In this document: one piece after another, positions 51,765-62,110 of the stretch
Position numbering within the stretch: position 1 is the stretch's first letter
How the letters are laid out: the number at the start of each line of letters is the position of its first letter
Source of the DNA: Siderastrea siderea
Lineage: Eukaryota > Cnidaria > Anthozoa > Scleractinia > Rhizangiidae
Direction: 5' to 3'
DNA: 64,000 bases
NCBI GenBank assembly: GCA_964030785.1
Contig: OZ034975.1
Coordinates: 20,614,142-20,678,141 of the forward strand
The notes under the pieces: model-generated
What the model was told of the DNA's origin: nothing
The model's database searches: none
What the model saw: only the letters and a program-made list of their open reading frames with translations
Position numbers and translations under genes: made by a program

Positions 51765-53494
51765 AGGGGCCGTTCACATGATACCGGAATGACTTTCACT
51801 CCAGAACGAGTTCATTCCATCCCCATATATTTCTCTGTACAGTGTGTTGCCCAGTTTTCGTACAATTTAGTTTGTAATCGCTATATCTTTTCGTTTGTGA
51901 GACGAAAATTTCTGAATTTTCTATTAAAGATAGCCCATTTACTTACCTTCAATATATAAAACGATTGGCCGCCTGATCGACGTACGTTCAAAATTATGCC
52001 ATTTTTCCCGAAACTCCAAAGTTGCCCAGTCTTCGTACACCTGGCCCAGTTTTCGTACATCGACAAAACAACATTTCTCCACGAAAACGCTCGACGCAAA
52101 CTGATGTGTCAGCCACCCTGCTGAGTGCTTATCAAATGGTTATTCGGGGGTGGATGTTTAATCGATCCTGCAGTGTTGATTTTTTGGTCCCTCACTTTTG
52201 GGCGGCTTTTCTTACGCTCTATCCACTGTCTCGTACGTCATTTACTGCCTTGGTAAAGGTAGTTGACAGGTTACTATTCTGCGTATTACAACTCTTAAGA
52301 AAAGGCCTGTATAAGATTCGACGTTTTCCTTCCGTTTCCGCTTACGCCTTTAGAATAGCGAACTCTTTACTTCCGTTTCCGCTTACGCTTGCTTTTCTTA
52401 CCTACTTTTGAAAATGTTTATTAGAATCGCAACGGAGTGAAAAAATCAGTAAAACCGGTAAGCTAACGATATTTCACGGTGTATGTCAACATTCTATGCA
52501 TAGACATTTACCTTAGTTAACTATTTGACGACTTAGATTGTTTGCGTGGGATTACGTTTATTAAATATTCGTGACCTTTGCGTGACCTGGATGTAAAGCG
52601 TCGCTGTTATACCACAACAAATACATGTAGTGTATCGTACTTTGCAAGGATTGTTGTGTAATCTTTGCTGCACTTGCAACCTATTAGTTTTCGAACAGTA
52701 AAGTTTAAAATTCAGTTCTTTAACTTATCTAAAAATAGGTTTTGAGAAAGGCGCAGCTAAGTGTACGAAAACTGGCACAGTAGGTCAAATTCAGGAGCAG
52801 TTAAATTTAAGCTGGCGTTGAAAGTTTTTCCATTCACTTTCATCTTTTGTCTATCATCTGTCCAAAAATCATGAAGTTCCTTGCAAAATTACCAGCAAAA
52901 CGGGCTATTTGTTCATCTACAATACCTTTACTGTGCAGTGAAAAGTGCAAATATTAGCCGCTAAACTTTTACTCACCTCGAAAGAAATTGTCCGCACTGA
53001 CCTGCCTCTTCGTCAAAAAGCCCGGCAAAACCGGCAATTTATAGCTGAGATGTTCCTTTTACTTTTGGAATTCTTCGGTTGACGAAGATTTAAATGACCG
53101 ACGAAAATAATCAAATAAAGTTCTTTTTGTACGAAAACTGGGCAACATACTGCACCTGTTTACATGATACCGAGAGGAAATTTCGTCCCCAAACAACTCA
53201 TTCCGGAATGAGTTCATTCCGGTTTTCAATCCGAATGAAATTCTCGCTCTGGTGTGACATTTCATTCTGGTATCATGTAAACTGAAAACGAACTCCGTTC
53301 CGTGATGAAAACGCAAACCGCGTAGTCTGGGGCGAGTGGCGCATGTGTATCGTTTTCAAGATGGTGGATAAAGCGGTCGTTTTCAAGATGGCTGAGTCGG
53401 TCGATTTTGTCATGTGAATGCAGTACGAACTTCATTGTAGAACGCAACTCATTCCGGAATGAAACTCATTCTGGTGTCATGTGAACAGCCCCTA
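51765..53494. mobile_element. Outer MITE/foldback with GTTCACATGA ends
   Basis: AGGGGCCGTTCACATGATACC on the left is matched reversed on the right (AGGGGCTGTTCACATGACACC). GTTTACATGATACC and its reverse, with ATTCCGGAATGAGTTCATTC words, recur at 53,158-53,280. The element is split by another at 51845-53147. TAAGACC direct repeats lie immediately upstream. Confidence 0.7.
51845..53147. mobile_element. Inner element with CCAGTTTTCGTACA motifs, 1.3 kb
   Basis: The ends TGTTGCCCAGTTTTCGTACA and the exact reverse complement. The core CCAGTTTTCGTACA recurs in the same sense near 52,025 and 52,045 and reversed near 52,761-52,775. A 129-codon plus-strand frame (52022-52411) overlaps two of these motifs and has no recognised domain. 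Non-autonomous. Confidence 0.72.
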
Positions 53495-53552
53495 AGCCCT
53501 CGAGAAATTTTTGCACTCCCCAGTCAAATTTTATTTTTCAAGTAGTAGTACA

Positions 53553-53827
53553 AGTAGTCCCTCATTTTTCGCACGTCGCCCATTTCGCTCGCTCTACTAT
53601 CCCTAAGGTAGCTTGCGAGCAGGCTCACTTAGTGTGTTATTCGTGAGAGTATCTTGGCGGCGTAGCCGCGGTTTGCGGTCGGCGAGTGAAGCGAGCCGGT
53701 GAGAAGGATGGGGCAAACTTTTCCTCTTCCATTCTTCTTGCCGGCTCGCTTCACTCGCCGACTCGCAAATCGCGGCTGCTCGCGCGAATAGCTCGCAGGC
53801 TATCCCTGAGAAAAATGAGGGACTACT
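53553..53827. mobile_element. Palindromic MITE, 275 bp
   Basis: AGTAGTCCCTCATTTTTC and its reverse complement form the ends. The arms also pair internally through GGCGAGTGAAGCGAGCCGG and CCGGCTCGCTTCACTCGCC. Highly symmetric; no coding capacity. Confidence 0.85.
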
Positions 53828-54270
53828 CGTAGTCTAAAGTTTACCTCGTTTATTCAACAAGTGGAATGAGTACAATAGGAAACTAAAAAAAAAATGGCAA
53901 AACAAAAATTGCACAGCGAGTACCCTAGATGAAATTTGGTAAACTTTTTACCAAGAGAAAAAATTCACTGAAAAAAATTCCTGCACGGAAAATTTAAACA
54001 ACAACAACAAAAACTCAACAAACTTGAGAGCTCCAACAAAACTTATGGTTGGATTCGTGAAGCGTATTAAAAGCAGGACTAGTTATATTCTCTCACGAAA
54101 ATATACCGAAACTGTGTTGTTGTGAGGAGATGATACTGTTTTCCGGCCGCAGTTTTGAACTATTTTCACATAAAATTAGGAGGACTGTTTGAGCCACAAC
54201 AATAAATTTCCCAAGTTAATCTACCCATATGTGGTGCTAAAAATATATTTTGAGGTGCTTTCGCCAAGGA
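53828..54270. other. Unassigned DNA
   Basis: AT-rich sequence with A runs; no element ends or genes supported. Confidence 0.4.
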
Positions 54271-54273
54271 GTT

Positions 54274-54515
54274 TCATAAGGCACCGGTTGGAAGACCTAT
54301 AATATCTGGTTGCGATGGTCCGACAGAGAGACTGTCACGGTTTATAGACAAACTGCTACAACCAGCAGCACTAAAGCAAGAGTCATATCTAAAGGACACG
54401 ACCGACTTCATCAATTTCATTGAAAAAACGAGAGTACCAGAAAACGCTACCCTTGTTTCAATGGACGTAAGGAGCTTATACACAAATCCAGTCGCTTTTG
54501 CAAACATTTTTATGG
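54274..54515 (+). pseudogene. Penelope-like reverse transcriptase fragment
   Basis: The plus strand reads APVGRPIISGCDGPTERLSR, FIDKLLQPAALKQESYLKDT, TDFINFIEKTRVPENATLVS and MDVRSLYTNP. This is the N-terminal part of Penelope-like reverse transcriptase, with the first catalytic Asp in S-M-D-V-x-S-L-Y-T-N. Both ends are cut: no continuation is seen after the VAFANIFMG stretch. It belongs to a different Penelope-like family from the remnant at 29.6-30.85 kb. Confidence 0.85.
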
Positions 54516-54570
54516 GGACTTTAGAATCTTAAATTCTACACCGTCGAGTTCTAAAACCACTCGTCTGGAA

Positions 54571-55087
54571 AAGGGAAAGGGAAATCGACGAACGGGGAAC
54601 GGGGAACGGGGAACGGGGAATAGGGGATCTCTAAAATGGGGAATCTCTAAAATAGGGAATCTCTAAAACGGGGAATCTCCAAAATGGGGAATCTCTAAAA
54701 CGGGGAATCTCTAAAATAGGGAATCTCTAAAACGGGGAATCTCTAAACTAGGGAATCTCTAAAATGGGGAATCTCTAAAATAGGGGATCTCTAAAATGGG
54801 GAATCTCTAAAATAGGGAATCTCTAAAACGGGGAATCTCCAAAATGGGGAATCTCTAAAACGGGGAATCTCTAAAATAGGGAATCTCTAAAACGGGGAAT
54901 CTCTAAAATAGGGAATCTCTAAAATGGGGAATCTCTAAAATAGGGAATCTATAAAACGGGGAATCTCTAAAATAGGGAATCTCTAAAACGGGGAATCTCT
55001 AAAATAGAGAATCTCTAAAACGGGAATCTCTAAAATAGGGAATCTCTAAAACGGGGAATCTCTAAAATAGGGAATCTCTAAAACGGG
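54571..55087. repeat. Minisatellite array, left (unit about 16-17 bp)
   Basis: Starts with GGGGAAC/GGGAAA hexa-heptamers, then about 30 copies of GGGGAATCTCTAAAAT/C alternating with GGGAATCTCTAAAAT variants. The reverse complement makes up the array at 59553-60040, with the GGGGAAC part on the outside in both, so the two arrays are mirror images. Confidence 0.95.
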
Positions 55088-56220
55088 TGAATGAATTTTT
55101 ACTCGCCGTCATATTTCTTGGCCTCAGATAACACTTTTACTGAATTTTTTCTCAAGGGCGACCTTTTATTTCAGGAACGGCGTTAATTGAGAGCATTTCT
55201 GATGATTGCCAGCTCATCGCATTTTCAGTACAGATCTTGGGTTCAGCTTGTATCATCGAACTTGTGATCATGTGGTCATTCTTTTCAAACGCGCGGAGTG
55301 AAATCAATGGCCCATGAAGCGGGCCAAAAAAAATCCTCCCCTCAAAAAACGTCTGAGGTCGATACTAACTATGATTGTCGGCAGGGAAACAAATGGGGTC
55401 ATCAGTTGGGTTGTGAATTTCAGAGTTCGCGTTATGTAAATCTCTGCTTGAAAGGCGCACTAATAAATTACCTCCAACCGCTGTGATCCGGTTGATATAC
55501 CCCTGCTTATCTATCTGATCTATCTCAACTGGCCTGTGGAGCCAGGGTAGCATCTGTGAGGCTTACATTTGCACGTGAAAACGTATTTATTGTAATCGCC
55601 AAAGCCTGTATAGCTTACTTGAGCAGATCGACTCATTCGGTAACCTGAAGAGCAAAGCATAAAGGTTGATTTCCACTGTTGCGTAAATTTTACGTGCGTA
55701 CAGGCGTGAATTTAACTAGCTTTACGTGCGTATATAAAATTAGAGACGATGTACGAACGGCTTACGTTAACGTGAAAAGGTAACTTCCTAAATCAAGTTC
55801 GGATCTTTAAGCAGAGCTTCCATTAATTTGTAAAGCAACTGTAATTTGTTTATGGTAACTGCGAACTCGGAATCGAATGGAACCAAACATAACGAAAAAG
55901 GAATATAACGAAACAAAGCGGAAAAACGAAAAAGAAACGGAAATTAATTTCACGTACGTGAAATCATTAAGCCACTAAAATTTTTCCCAAAATTTCACGT
56001 ACGTAGCCTGCGTACATACACGAATTATGGGAAGGAATAATTCATGTCTGCACGCAAGCGATGTCGGAAATTAAAATATCGCACGTGCACCGGTACCACA
56101 TTTTCTAGTTTTGGGAAACTGATGTCACTGATCAATGTCGTCTCCTATGCATTTGGGTAATCACGCAACGCTCCTTCGTGACGACCAAATAACGGCTATA
56201 AAGACTCTGTTGAACACAAA
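55088..56220. other. Unassigned DNA between the left array and the TGAGGCCC element
   Basis: No supported gene. Several ACGTGCGTA/TTTACGTACGTGAAA-like words occur at 55,690-56,010, possibly an eroded MITE. Confidence 0.35.
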
Positions 56221-56675
56221 TGAGGCCCTGTTAGGGTTTTAGGATTATGGATTATTAGGGGTTTTTAGAGAAGGGATACGGATTATTGGCCACTAAATTT
56301 TAAGATTACGGATTATTTGTGTTGCATTTTAAGATTACGGATTATTGGGTTATTATTATGGGTCATTATCGCATCGATTACGTTAACATTTAAGGGAAAG
56401 AACGACCCATTCTAGACATTTTATCTCCATTGAGGTCCATGGTAAAAAATTCCGAGACCGCGATGTCTCGCGGTAGTAGTCGCCAACCTCGTTGCCAGGG
56501 TCTTCTGGGTAATATTGGTCTCCAAATGGCGGATCGACGATCGTTTTCACCAGAGTGGAATAAAGTGTTGACAGGCCAAACGCGGCTCATATGCTCTTGC
56601 TAATGTGTTTCCTTGACCTTATAGTTTAGCTCTCACGAGTATATCCCCCAGAAATTTTCCTTTTTTGTATGAGAT

Positions 56676-56817
56676 TAGTATGTGTAATCAAATGGTGACG
56701 AGTGAAATTAGGAAATAATTTCACGCGCGTTTTGTCAAAATTCTAATAACTATTATTATTGACAAAACACAAGTGAAATTATTTCCTAATTTCACGAGCA
56801 TACCATTTGATTACCTA
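56676..56817. mobile_element. Foldback, about 140 bp
   Basis: GTAATCAAATGGTGACGAGTG with GAAATTAGGAAATAATTTCAC pairs with GTGAAATTATTTCCTAATTTC and ACCATTTGATTAC; the loop contains TTTTGTCAA...TTGACAAAA, which also pairs. Nearly perfect stem. Confidence 0.85.
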
Positions 56818-56824
56818 TTAATAA

Positions 56825-57587
56825 CATGGGTGACAAATTACGCTCATAATCGTCAGGGTTTTGACTTGTTTATCGCGTCGAGAACTCCAAGCATTGAAAA
56901 GTTTAAAGCACACAGATTGGCTAAAGTTCACATTTTTCTGAGTGAAATAATGAAAAAATCTTGTGGGAAGTTTTTACCACGCTTTGACGATTTCGTGTAT
57001 TTGTTGTAACCGACAGCAAAATACACCAGACTCTGAATTTTTACTTGAAAAGTACGAAAGCAAATCGCTTGGCAAAGGTTATCCGCGTTTTATCCGCCCG
57101 CAAATTTACTGAATCGAGCACCACGTTGCTCCATCGAGCAAAGGTCAGAAGGCTTCACAGATGCATTCAAAATACCCACAGGAAACGAAAGTAAACTTCG
57201 GAAGCAAATTTGTATTTAAAAATGACCTTTATTTCATTCGAAGAAGTGCCCAAATCCACTGAGTTACTTCTCTGAGTTCGCGGTCAATCACTCGATCAGC
57301 AACTGGCTCGCCGTTCAAAAACTTTCGCTGTCACACTATCACAAATACTCTCTTCTTTTTGACTCGCAGTTGATTTCTGAGAAGTTCAGTCAATTATAAG
57401 TCAAAATTTACATATTACCGATTGAATCCTCAATGAATATTTCCAGAATAGCTTTAGTTCTGCACAAAACATCTTCATCATTAACCTCGACGCCATCTTG
57501 GCGCTGAGCTGTAGACCCGTTGCCATAGAAATTATAAATTAACGCTGAAATTTCGCGCCAAAATTAAGGAGTAATTTGTCACCCATG
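56825..57587. mobile_element. MITE with CATGGGTGACAAATTAC ends, 763 bp
   Basis: Left end CATGGGTGACAAATTACGC, right end the reverse complement (AGTAATTTGTCACCCATG). It starts exactly where the Penelope-like frame of 57588-58040 is cut, so it was inserted into or recombined with that element. No recognised coding frame. Confidence 0.72.
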
Positions 57588-58040
57588 ATATTATAGGGGG
57601 TTCCTTGTATATTTCTCTTAGCAATGGTCGATTTTGAATTAAGTGCCATTTGCTCAAAGGATGTTCTTAAGGTTAGGCACAGCCGGGTGGAATGTTGTCA
57701 AGAAAGGCAGAATTGTTTTCCGCATTTGCTGTCTTTGTTGAAGTGCCGACTTCCTTGCGCTGAATTTGACTCCCGACGTTATTCTTTCTACTAAACTGTT
57801 GGGGTAGTCTCTCGTACGAAGACGTGCCTTAAATTGGTTGATATTCTCAACGAAAGATTTCGCTGAAGAGTTTGTTCTAAGAAGTCTTAGAGCTTCACCT
57901 ATGATACACCCTTTTCTAACCCCTGGTGGGTAACAGGAAGAGAAGTGAGTGTACCAGGAAGTTTCTGTCGCCTTAAAATGTGTGCGGATATCAAGGATTG
58001 CTTGTTTGTTAAATCTTTCGCCTTTGAAAACAGTAGTATC
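57588..58040 (-). pseudogene. Penelope-like reverse transcriptase, C-terminal part
   Basis: The minus strand reads LDTTVFKGERFNKQAILDIR, THFKATETSWYTHFSSCYPP, GVRKGCIIGEALRLLRTNSS, then SLVERITSGVKFSARKSALQ and ILPFLTTFHPAVPNLKNIL. After a one-base shift SKWHLIQNRPLLREIYKEPP follows, ending at the MITE border. This is the thumb-side region of the same Penelope-like type as 54274-54515, but in the opposite orientation. The catalytic DD motif lies upstream and is absent. Confidence 0.85.
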
Positions 58041-58600
58041 AAGGACATCAAGACAGACCGATGAAACTGGTGACATCCATGCCCAATCGAAAGGTTCATT
58101 ACCTATTACACGTGTGTCACCTGTTGATCTCTTGCAGCCGAAAAAGCCAATTATTGCCTGTGTCAAAGCCGGGGTTCACCTAAGTGAGGCCAGGCCATCT
58201 CCTTTCTATCTTGTAAGCCTCGAAGCACCCCTCGATGACAGTACCAAAGTAACTAGTGCACTGCGGTTTTCACAAGACATTTCTCATCCGCTGAGACTTG
58301 TGCGAGACCTGTGAGCCCCCCTTCAAGTTAAGGCAATCATATGCTGTGTTGACGCGTTTTCATGGTGTATTGATACAGTGCTTAGAAGAGATTGTTTGCC
58401 AGGAACTTCTGCAAACAACACGGGATGAAGGCGACATGTTGACCAACCAAGAACAATATGACCAGGATGATCAAGAGTTCATTGACATTAGACACAGTAA
58501 CAACTTTGAACATATCTTCACAAGAGCAACAACAAGATCTGGAAGAGCGTCCAAGAAGAGAGATGATCGGGATTATGTTTATTTTTGAGTGACTAAGTCG
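58041..58600 (+). other. Open frames of unknown origin in the 2.7 kb element
   Basis: Plus-strand frames read QPKKPIIACVKAGVHLSEAR with YLVSLEAPLDDSTKVTSALR, and then an acidic tail (DMLTNQEQYDQDDQEFIDIR to SGRASKKRDDRDYVYF and a stop at 58,586-58,588). Composition looks protein-like, and the acidic-then-basic end would suit the C-terminus of a transposase. I do not recognise a family. Confidence 0.3.
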
Positions 58601-58916
58601 TTCTCTGTAGCTAAGCCTCTTTTCCTGTGTATTATAGCTCACTTGTGAAACACTTTCATAAACACGTACGTTCAAAGTTCACAGCCTCAGTAACCACCCC
58701 TACTTTTCATCAGGGGTATGGAAATGCAACCCCTGACATACCTGGCATACAGTACCCAAGTCTATGTGACACACAATGGTAATTAGGAAATACTATACAT
58801 AGATTGTTTGAAAATTTTATTTTATGGATATTTTTGTTGACAAAATTGGGATACGGATTATTTCCAAAATTTACCCAGGATTACGAATTATTCACACACC
58901 CCCTAACAGGGCCTCA

Positions 58917-59552
58917 AAAATGAAGGCCGGCGAGTATAGATCGTAAACACTTCAGGAAGACTACCAGCAAAAATCTGTAATGATAAACATAGCAGCAAGG
59001 CTAAACTGACTTTGCAAGACATCAACACGACACCGATAGAACTTCAACAGAGCTGGGTTTGAGCCGTAGACAACCGTTTCGCTCTTCTTAGAGCTCATCA
59101 GTACGGCGTAAGTTGTTCTGGATGCGGGTCCTGGATCGACGTGCAAGTGAAACGCTGAGTTAAGAAGAAAATTAGCCGCCGTGGAAAGTATGGCAGCTGA
59201 AGAAAGTTTGTGCAAATTCAACAGAGTTAACAAATTGCGGAAAAAGGGTTGCTTGATACATCCAAATGTCTCGAGGGAGATAAGTTTGCGAAATTCGATA
59301 AGCCCCACAGACATAAATAATTACTACGCCTTTCAATAACGCGAACTGACCGAACTAAACGTCAAAACCCAACTGGTATTCGCTGGTTTTTACTATCGGC
59401 AATCATAAATACATCACCAACCAGAGAACCATTAAAACGGGAAACCAACAAACTGCTGGTGGTCGCACCATTCATACCCCACGAACTTGACCTTTTGACC
59501 TCGCTGAGCTGAGTTTCGAAAGGACCGCTGCGAGAATTTTTTGTTTTAGGGA
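58917..59552. other. Unassigned DNA before the right array
   Basis: A 117-codon minus-strand frame (58961-59314) has no recognised domain. CTGAGCTGAG occurs at 59,503-59,515. Nothing further supported. Confidence 0.35.
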
Positions 59553-60040
59553 TTCCCCGTTTTAGAGATTCGCTGTTTTAGAGATTCCCTATTTTAGAGA
59601 TTCTCCGTTTTAGAGATTCCCCGTTTTAGAGGTTCCCTATTTTAGAGATTCCCTATTTTAGAGATTCCCCCTTTTAGAGATTCCCTATTTTAGAGATTCC
59701 CCCTTTTAGAGATTCCCTATTTTAGAGATTCCCCATTTTAGAGATTCCCTGTTTTAGAGATTCCCTATTTTAGAGATTCCCCGTTTTAGAGATTCCCTAT
59801 TTTAGAGATTCCCCGTTTTAGAGATTCCCTATTTTAGAGATTCCCCGTTTTAGAGATTCCCTATTTTAGAGGTTCTCTATTTTAGAGATTCCCGATTTTA
59901 GAGATTCCCCATTTTAGAGATTCCCCATTTTAGAGGTTCCCCGTTCCCCGTTCCCCGTTCCCCGTTCCCCGTTCCCCGTTCCCCGTTCCCCGTTCCCCGT
60001 TCCCCGTTCTCCGTTCTCCTTTCCCCGTTCTCTATTTCAG
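59553..60040. repeat. Minisatellite array, right (mirror of the left array)
   Basis: About 23 copies of GATTCCCCGTTTTAGA / GATTCCCTATTTTAGA, then about 12 copies of CCCCGTT on the outer side. It is the reverse complement of the array at 54571-55087 in both unit and internal order. Confidence 0.95.
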
Positions 60041-60080
60041 AGATAGCCACTTACGACGTCTTGTTTCGCTGTTCGGTTCA

Positions 60081-60226
60081 GGCCCCAGTTGTTCAAAAGT
60101 TGGATAGCGCTATCCACCGGATAAATCACTATCCAGTGGATAAGTGTTAGGGAAACCAATTGCGTTATCCACTGGATAGTGATTTATCCGGCGGATAGCA
60201 CTATCCAACTTTTGAACAACGGGGCC
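60081..60226. mobile_element. Palindromic MITE, 146 bp
   Basis: GGCCCCAGTTGTTCAAAAGT, TGGATAGCGCTATCCACCGG and ATAAATCACTATCCAGTGGA on the left arm are matched on the right arm with few changes. It is almost entirely stem with a small loop. It sits about 40 bp outside the right array. Confidence 0.9.
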
Positions 60227-60968
60227 CAGAGCTAGTTTTAAAGGAAAGACATCTTATGTACAACACCTTAAGCCTGTTTTCTAACGAAAATGGGAAAAGG
60301 GAATCCTCACATCAAAAACGGCGGATGTTCGGTTAAACGGCATGGCAAGTTGCGATATCCTGTCAAGTTTCCTTGCAGTTTGCTTGAATTTTATCGTGAA
60401 TTAGGACTACAGCTCTCATATGTGATACAGCAACATGAAGGTTAGAGGATTTTGTGTTAAAATCAGTTGTTGGCTGATCAAAACCTGTGAAAAACATGAA
60501 GTTGTTTGTGTATGTGTACACTGAGTTAATTAGGCTGACTTTTCGGATCGATTGAATCGACACATTTTGTCCAAGTTTAAAATTCTATAACATCGCGTCG
60601 ATAAATTTCCCCAAAAAATCCTTTTAGGAGGGAAAAGAACATCCCTTCTCCTATTGAAAATCCAGATTCTTGCCGAATAATATGCGGTACCACATACTTT
60701 TTTTAGAGGTCAAACTTGATATACTTTTTATCTAGTCAAAAGTATGTCGAATAAATTTAATTAGAGCTCGTAAATAAATGAGCAGAAATTGCTGAAATTG
60801 CCTTTAACACATATTTCAACATCGTTGTACAAGTTTTGTTAATTTTTATTGCCCTGGAATGCTTCATTTTGTTACACAAAGCTTCGAGATTTGCCTTAAA
60901 TTTTGAGCTCCAAAAGTCGTATTTAGAGCGAATTCCGTTATTATCGATTTTCTTGAAAATAAATCGAT
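60227..60968. other. Unassigned DNA
   Basis: AT-rich sequence with no supported genes or element ends. Confidence 0.4.
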
Positions 60969-61141
60969 ATTCAGCCAAACGAACTATGCAGTGATTTGTT
61001 TCACATTAAGAGCGAATGTTGCCAAAAATCAAACATTTTCAAAATATTGTGGCAACAGCTCAAAAATCAATTCCGCTCATATTCTTATGTTAGGTAGACC
61101 TTACTGTGAAACAAATCACTGCATAGTTCGTTTGGCTGAAT
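60969..61141. mobile_element. MITE with perfect 37-bp inverted ends, 173 bp
   Basis: Both ends read ATTCAGCCAAACGAACTATG, then CAGTGATTTGTTTCACA, without mismatch. The AT-rich middle has AACATTTTCAAAATATT. No coding capacity. Perfect ends point to recent activity or gene conversion. Confidence 0.9.
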
Positions 61142-61145
61142 CACA

Positions 61146-61532
61146 GGTAACCAAAGCGTAATATGAGAGTTTGTATGGAGCTGAAATTCGATCAAAAATA
61201 ATCGGCGGTTTTCCGCCGAAAATACATTAAAATCGAAATAAAGTTTAAAAAACCTTACCTGATGTGTGTTTGCTGTGTTTTTATCGCTTTCCCGAGCCTC
61301 CGGACGCCGTTTTGGGCGATTTTCTGCTTAACGGTCGATGCGACGGCATGTCACGTACTAAAGCCCAAAACGGCGTCCGGAGGCTCGGGAAAGCGATAAA
61401 AACACAGCAAACACACAACAGGTAAGGTTTTTTAAACTATTTCGATTTTAATGTATTTTCGGCTGAAAACCGAAAATTATTTTTGATCGAATTTCAGCTC
61501 CATACAAACTCTCATATTACGCTTTGGTTACC
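61146..61532. mobile_element. Long near-perfect foldback, 387 bp
   Basis: Starts GGTAACCAAAGCGTAATATG and ends with its reverse complement. The arms (about 165-185 bp each) include CAGCAAACACAC, AAAACACAGC and CCGGAGGCTCGGGAAAGCGA on the right, matched on the left, with few mismatches and one short size difference. Only four bases separate it from the previous MITE. Able in principle to extrude as a cruciform. Confidence 0.88.
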
Positions 61533-61764
61533 TTTGGTGTTACGCTATGAAAGTGCAACAAATCCTTAGCTATTCTTTTTTAAGGTGCAATGCTTTGCAA
61601 ACGATCGTAACACTTTGTCACAGAAACTGCAGGAGAACTAACTGGATTTACAGATCTCTTAACCACATTCTCCCGGAGGGAAAATAATGTCAATCCTTGT
61701 TACGGTATTACGCGTAATAAGCGAAAAATTGCAAAACAACGATCCTAAAACGCACATCATATGA

Positions 61765-62110
61765 TGGTCCGTATAGAAGAGTTCACGGTCAGTGAACTGT
61801 ATCTCATTAGTGGGTAATTAGTGGGTATTAGAATATTTCACTCTTGTAATCAGATAGCCTCCCACGCAGTCGTCGGGAGGAGAGTAATACGACTCCCCTA
61901 AAAACGACTGCGTGGAAGGCTAGTGATCAGAGGGAGATATCTTTTTGACGGACCGTACAGTTCGTACGGTCCATGAACTTCAAATACGGTCCGTGTAGAA
62001 GAGTTCACAGTCCGTAAAGTGCATTTCATTAGTGGGACTTGAATATTTTACTCTTGCTGTCAGAGGGAGATATCGGTTTGACGATCCCTACATTTCGAAC
62101 GGACCGTAAG
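61765..62110. repeat. Two direct repeat units around GGTCCGTATAGAAGAGTTCAC
   Basis: The block GGTCCGTATAGAAGAGTTCA, CAGT..., CATTAGTGGG..., ATATTTCACTCTTG, ...CAGAGGGAGATATC and GACGGACCGTAC recurs at about 61,990-62,110 (GGTCCGTGTAGAAGAGTTCA onwards). A third partial copy of the start (ATGGTCCCTACAGAAGTGTT) is at 62,210-62,240. The first unit is split by a short MITE. Confidence 0.75.
61855..61922. mobile_element. Very short MITE, 68 bp
   Basis: TAGCCTCCCACGCAGTCGT and its near reverse complement ACGACTGCGTGGAAGGCTA at the ends, with GGGAGGAGAGTAATACGACT between. It lies between the two halves (TGTAATCAGA / TGATCAGAGG) of the first direct repeat unit; the second unit has TGCTGTCAGAGG with no insert. 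Confidence 0.82.

Larger units (their letters stand above)
56221..58916. mobile_element. 2.7 kb element with TGAGGCCCTGTTAGGG ends
   Basis: 16-bp perfect inverted ends. A motif near ATACGGATTATT / ATTACGGATTATT is repeated at least four times at 56,240-56,350 and twice at 58,850-58,895, in the same sense at both ends. The interior holds a Penelope-like fragment, a foldback and another MITE. Plus-strand frames at 57949-58588 could be remains of its own gene but are not recognised. Confidence 0.65.

Noticed and set aside
52022..52411. 129-codon plus-strand open frame
   Set aside because: Overlaps repeated terminal motifs of a non-autonomous element and contains a short direct repeat; no domain pattern.
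54571..55087. Regular short repeats that look like a CRISPR array
   Set aside because: Units are contiguous with no unique spacers and the DNA is animal nuclear; it is a minisatellite.
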